DNA of 6,824 bases, from contig JBNMKO010000135.1 of assembly GCA_050874385.1 (NCBI GenBank), positions 1 through 6,824 on the forward strand, given 5' to 3'. The notes beneath the pieces are model-generated. The model saw only the letters and a program-made list of their open reading frames with translations, was not told the origin of the DNA and did not search any database. The stretch is from CAG-882 sp050874385 (GTDB taxonomy: Bacteria > Bacillota > Clostridia > Lachnospirales > Lachnospiraceae). Shown piece after piece: positions 5,833 through 6,824 of this stretch (the stretch's first letter is position 1; every line of letters begins with the position of its first letter). Made by a program: the position numbers and the translations under genes.

Positions 5833-5861
5833 AGTATAATGCAAAATCTCTAATTCAACAA
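5833..5861 (-). promoter_or_regulatory. Sigma-A-type promoter of lepB
   Basis: On the minus strand, TTGTTG (-35, at 5856-5861) and TATACT (-10, at 5833-5838) are separated by 17 bp. Transcription would start near 5826, leaving a leader of about 124 nt before the lepB start codon. A TATAAT-like hexamer overlaps just downstream and may blur the exact start. Confidence 0.6.
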
Positions 5862-5900
5862 GTGAATATATGTGGAAATAATTAAAAAAGTATAAAATTA

Positions 5901-5927
5901 TTAGCAGTCGGGCTAAATGAGTGCTAA
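5901..5927 (+). promoter_or_regulatory. CIRCE element (HrcA operator) upstream of htpG
   Basis: TTAGCAGTC (5901-5909), a 9-bp spacer, then GAGTGCTAA (5919-5927). This matches the CIRCE consensus TTAGCACTC-N9-GAGTGCTAA at 17 of 18 arm positions with the exact spacer. CIRCE binds the heat-labile repressor HrcA, which normally controls groESL and dnaK. Its position 222 bp upstream of the htpG start codon and 6 bp upstream of a TTGACA hexamer points to HrcA control of htpG. The lepB promoter, 40 bp to the left and divergent, could also be touched. Confidence 0.85.
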
Positions 5928-5933
5928 AAAGTG

Positions 5934-5962
5934 TTGACATTTGCAAAAACAGGTATTACTAT
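5934..5962 (+). promoter_or_regulatory. Probable promoter of htpG
   Basis: A perfect -35 TTGACA (5934-5939) and a weaker -10 TACTAT (5957-5962, 4/6) are separated by 17 bp, directly after the CIRCE element. A second candidate uses TATAAA (5891-5896) just before CIRCE, which would put the transcription start inside the operator, as is common for HrcA targets; its -35 is poor. The leader would be about 180 or 250 nt. Confidence 0.6.
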
Positions 5963-6148
5963 ATAGCTGTTGCAGGTCGAAATAATTTTTTGACACATGC
6001 AGGATATAGTTTTTGGCTGTTGTTCCAGGTTATCGCTTGGTGCTCACATTAGTTCAGTTATGCTGAATTATTTCTATTTGTATTATTGCAAAGCGGTGAC
6101 ATGGGAATCAATATCAGTTTTTAGTTTATGTATACGGAGGTTTTTGAA
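5963..6148 (+). other. Long 5' leader of htpG
   Basis: About 180 nt lie between the likely transcription start and the htpG start codon, with no convincing gene; the open frame at 5997-6203 lacks a ribosome site and runs into htpG. One hairpin is clear: TAGTTCAG (6050-6057) with CTGAATTA (6063-6070), a five-base loop and one G-U pair. I see no ROSE or FourU-type pairing that would hide the ribosome site at 6136-6140. Confidence 0.45.
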
Positions 6149-6824
6149 ATGGCAAATACACATGGCAATTTATCTATTAACAGTGACAATATTTTTCCTA
6201 TAATTAAGAAGTGGCTTTACTCAGACCATGATATCTTCTACAGAGAGCTTATCTCCAACGGCTGTGATGCCATAACGAAGCTTAAAAAGCTTGAGCTTAT
6301 GGGCGAGTTCAATGCACCGGAGGACAACAAGTATCAGGTAAAGGTTATCGTGAGCGCGAAGGACAAGACAATCAAGTTCATTGATAACGGTCTTGGTATG
6401 ACGGCGGATGAGGTAAATGAGTACATCTGTCAGATAGCTTTCTCGGGCGCTGAGGCGTTCCTTGAGAAGTACAAGGACAAGGCTAACGAAGACCAGATTA
6501 TCGGTCATTTTGGACTTGGTTTCTACTCGGCATTTATGGTTGCCGACAGAGTTACAATAGATACACTCTCATATCAGGAGGGCGCAAAGCCTGTTCACTG
6601 GGAGTGCGACGGCGGCACAGAGTACGATATGGAGGAGGGCGACAGAACCGAAAGAGGCACTGAGATCACTCTCTACTTGTCAGAGGAGTGCAATGAGTTC
6701 GCAAATGAGTACCGCGCTAAGGAAGTTATAGAAAAGTACTGTTCCTTCATGCCGGTTGAGATTTATGTTGAGAACGCTGACGCAGGCGAGCAGTACCAGA
6801 CAATCGAGGAGGACGAGCTTCTTG
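6149..6824 (+). CDS. htpG: HtpG (Hsp90) chaperone, N-terminal portion
   Basis: The first 225 residues are present and the frame runs off the right edge. HtpG is the cytoplasmic ATP-driven Hsp90 chaperone, which remodels client proteins with DnaK. The GHKL ATP-binding domain is complete and shows FYRELISNGCDAI (30-42), with the catalytic Glu33 and Mg-coordinating Asn37. DNGLGMT (79-85) has nucleotide-contacting Asp79, and the ATP-lid glycine motif is GHFGLGFYSAFMVAD (119-133). The NGCDA form replaces the common NASDA; I recall this variant from clostridial HtpG, and the key residues are kept. The protein starts MANTHGNLSINSDNIFPIIKKWLYSDHD. GGAGG (6136-6140) lies 8 nt before the ATG. Upstream are a CIRCE site and a long leader. 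The remaining two-thirds (middle and dimerisation domains) lies outside the window. Confidence 0.95.
   Translation, partial: MANTHGNLSINSDNIFPIIKKWLYSDHDIFYRELISNGCDAITKLKKLELMGEFNAPEDNKYQVKVIVSAKDKTIKFIDNGLGMTADEVNEYICQIAFSGAEAFLEKYKDKANEDQIIGHFGLGFYSAFMVADRVTIDTLSYQEGAKPVHWECDGGTEYDMEEGDRTERGTEITLYLSEECNEFANEYRAKEVIEKYCSFMPVEIYVENADAGEQYQTIEEDELL

Noticed and set aside
5293..5853. Serine-rich plus-strand open frame opposite lepB
   Set aside because: It is the antisense of the acidic repeat region of lepB, where Glu/Asp codons read as Ser/Phe/Leu. It has no ribosome site.
5990..6010. Second htpG promoter from TTGACA at 5990-5995
   Set aside because: The only -10-like hexamer (TATAGT) is 9 bp away and no acceptable hexamer lies at 16-18 bp.

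Overview
The window reads as chromosomal DNA of a low-to-moderate G+C Firmicute, most likely a Lachnospiraceae-type clostridium (Butyrivibrio/Roseburia-like). This is inferred from the strong AGGAGG ribosome sites, the DUF1292 protein, the HtpG variant with an ELISNGCDAI motif, and the overall protein flavour. No species can be named from the sequence alone. Most of it is ordinary housekeeping sequence, and I see no phage, IS transposase, CRISPR array, tRNA or rRNA.

Layout, left to right. (1) 1-324, plus: the C-terminal end of a UvrD-family helicase. (2) 354-686, minus: a small acidic DUF1292 protein, convergent with the helicase. (3) 687-1170: a long AT-rich gap with a good promoter (983-1011) and a leader containing a long-range hairpin with a U-run, ahead of an Lrp/AsnC regulator (1171-1635). 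(4) 1636-1946: a gap largely filled by a roughly 155-bp highly self-complementary element (1679-1833), then a near-consensus promoter. (5) 1947-4712, plus: a probable four-gene cluster of Maf nucleotide pyrophosphatase, Cof-type HAD phosphatase, an 85-aa acidic protein of unknown function, and a parvulin-like lipoprotein. A strong hairpin (4716-4758) ends it. (6) 4773-5702, minus: type I signal peptidase with an unusual acidic, repeat-containing cytoplasmic extension. (7) 5703-6148: a divergent regulatory region with the lepB promoter and a CIRCE operator (5901-5927). (8) 6149 to the window end, plus: the N-terminal third of HtpG (Hsp90).

Functional themes. Maf and the HAD phosphatase together suggest removal of non-canonical or phosphorylated metabolites. 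The lipoprotein and signal peptidase both act in protein export, on opposite sides of a shared terminator. The CIRCE site suggests that htpG here belongs to the HrcA heat-shock regulon, unlike in Bacillus subtilis. The least explained items are the 1679-1833 structured element, the hairpin in the Lrp-gene leader, and the 15-residue repeat array in the signal peptidase.
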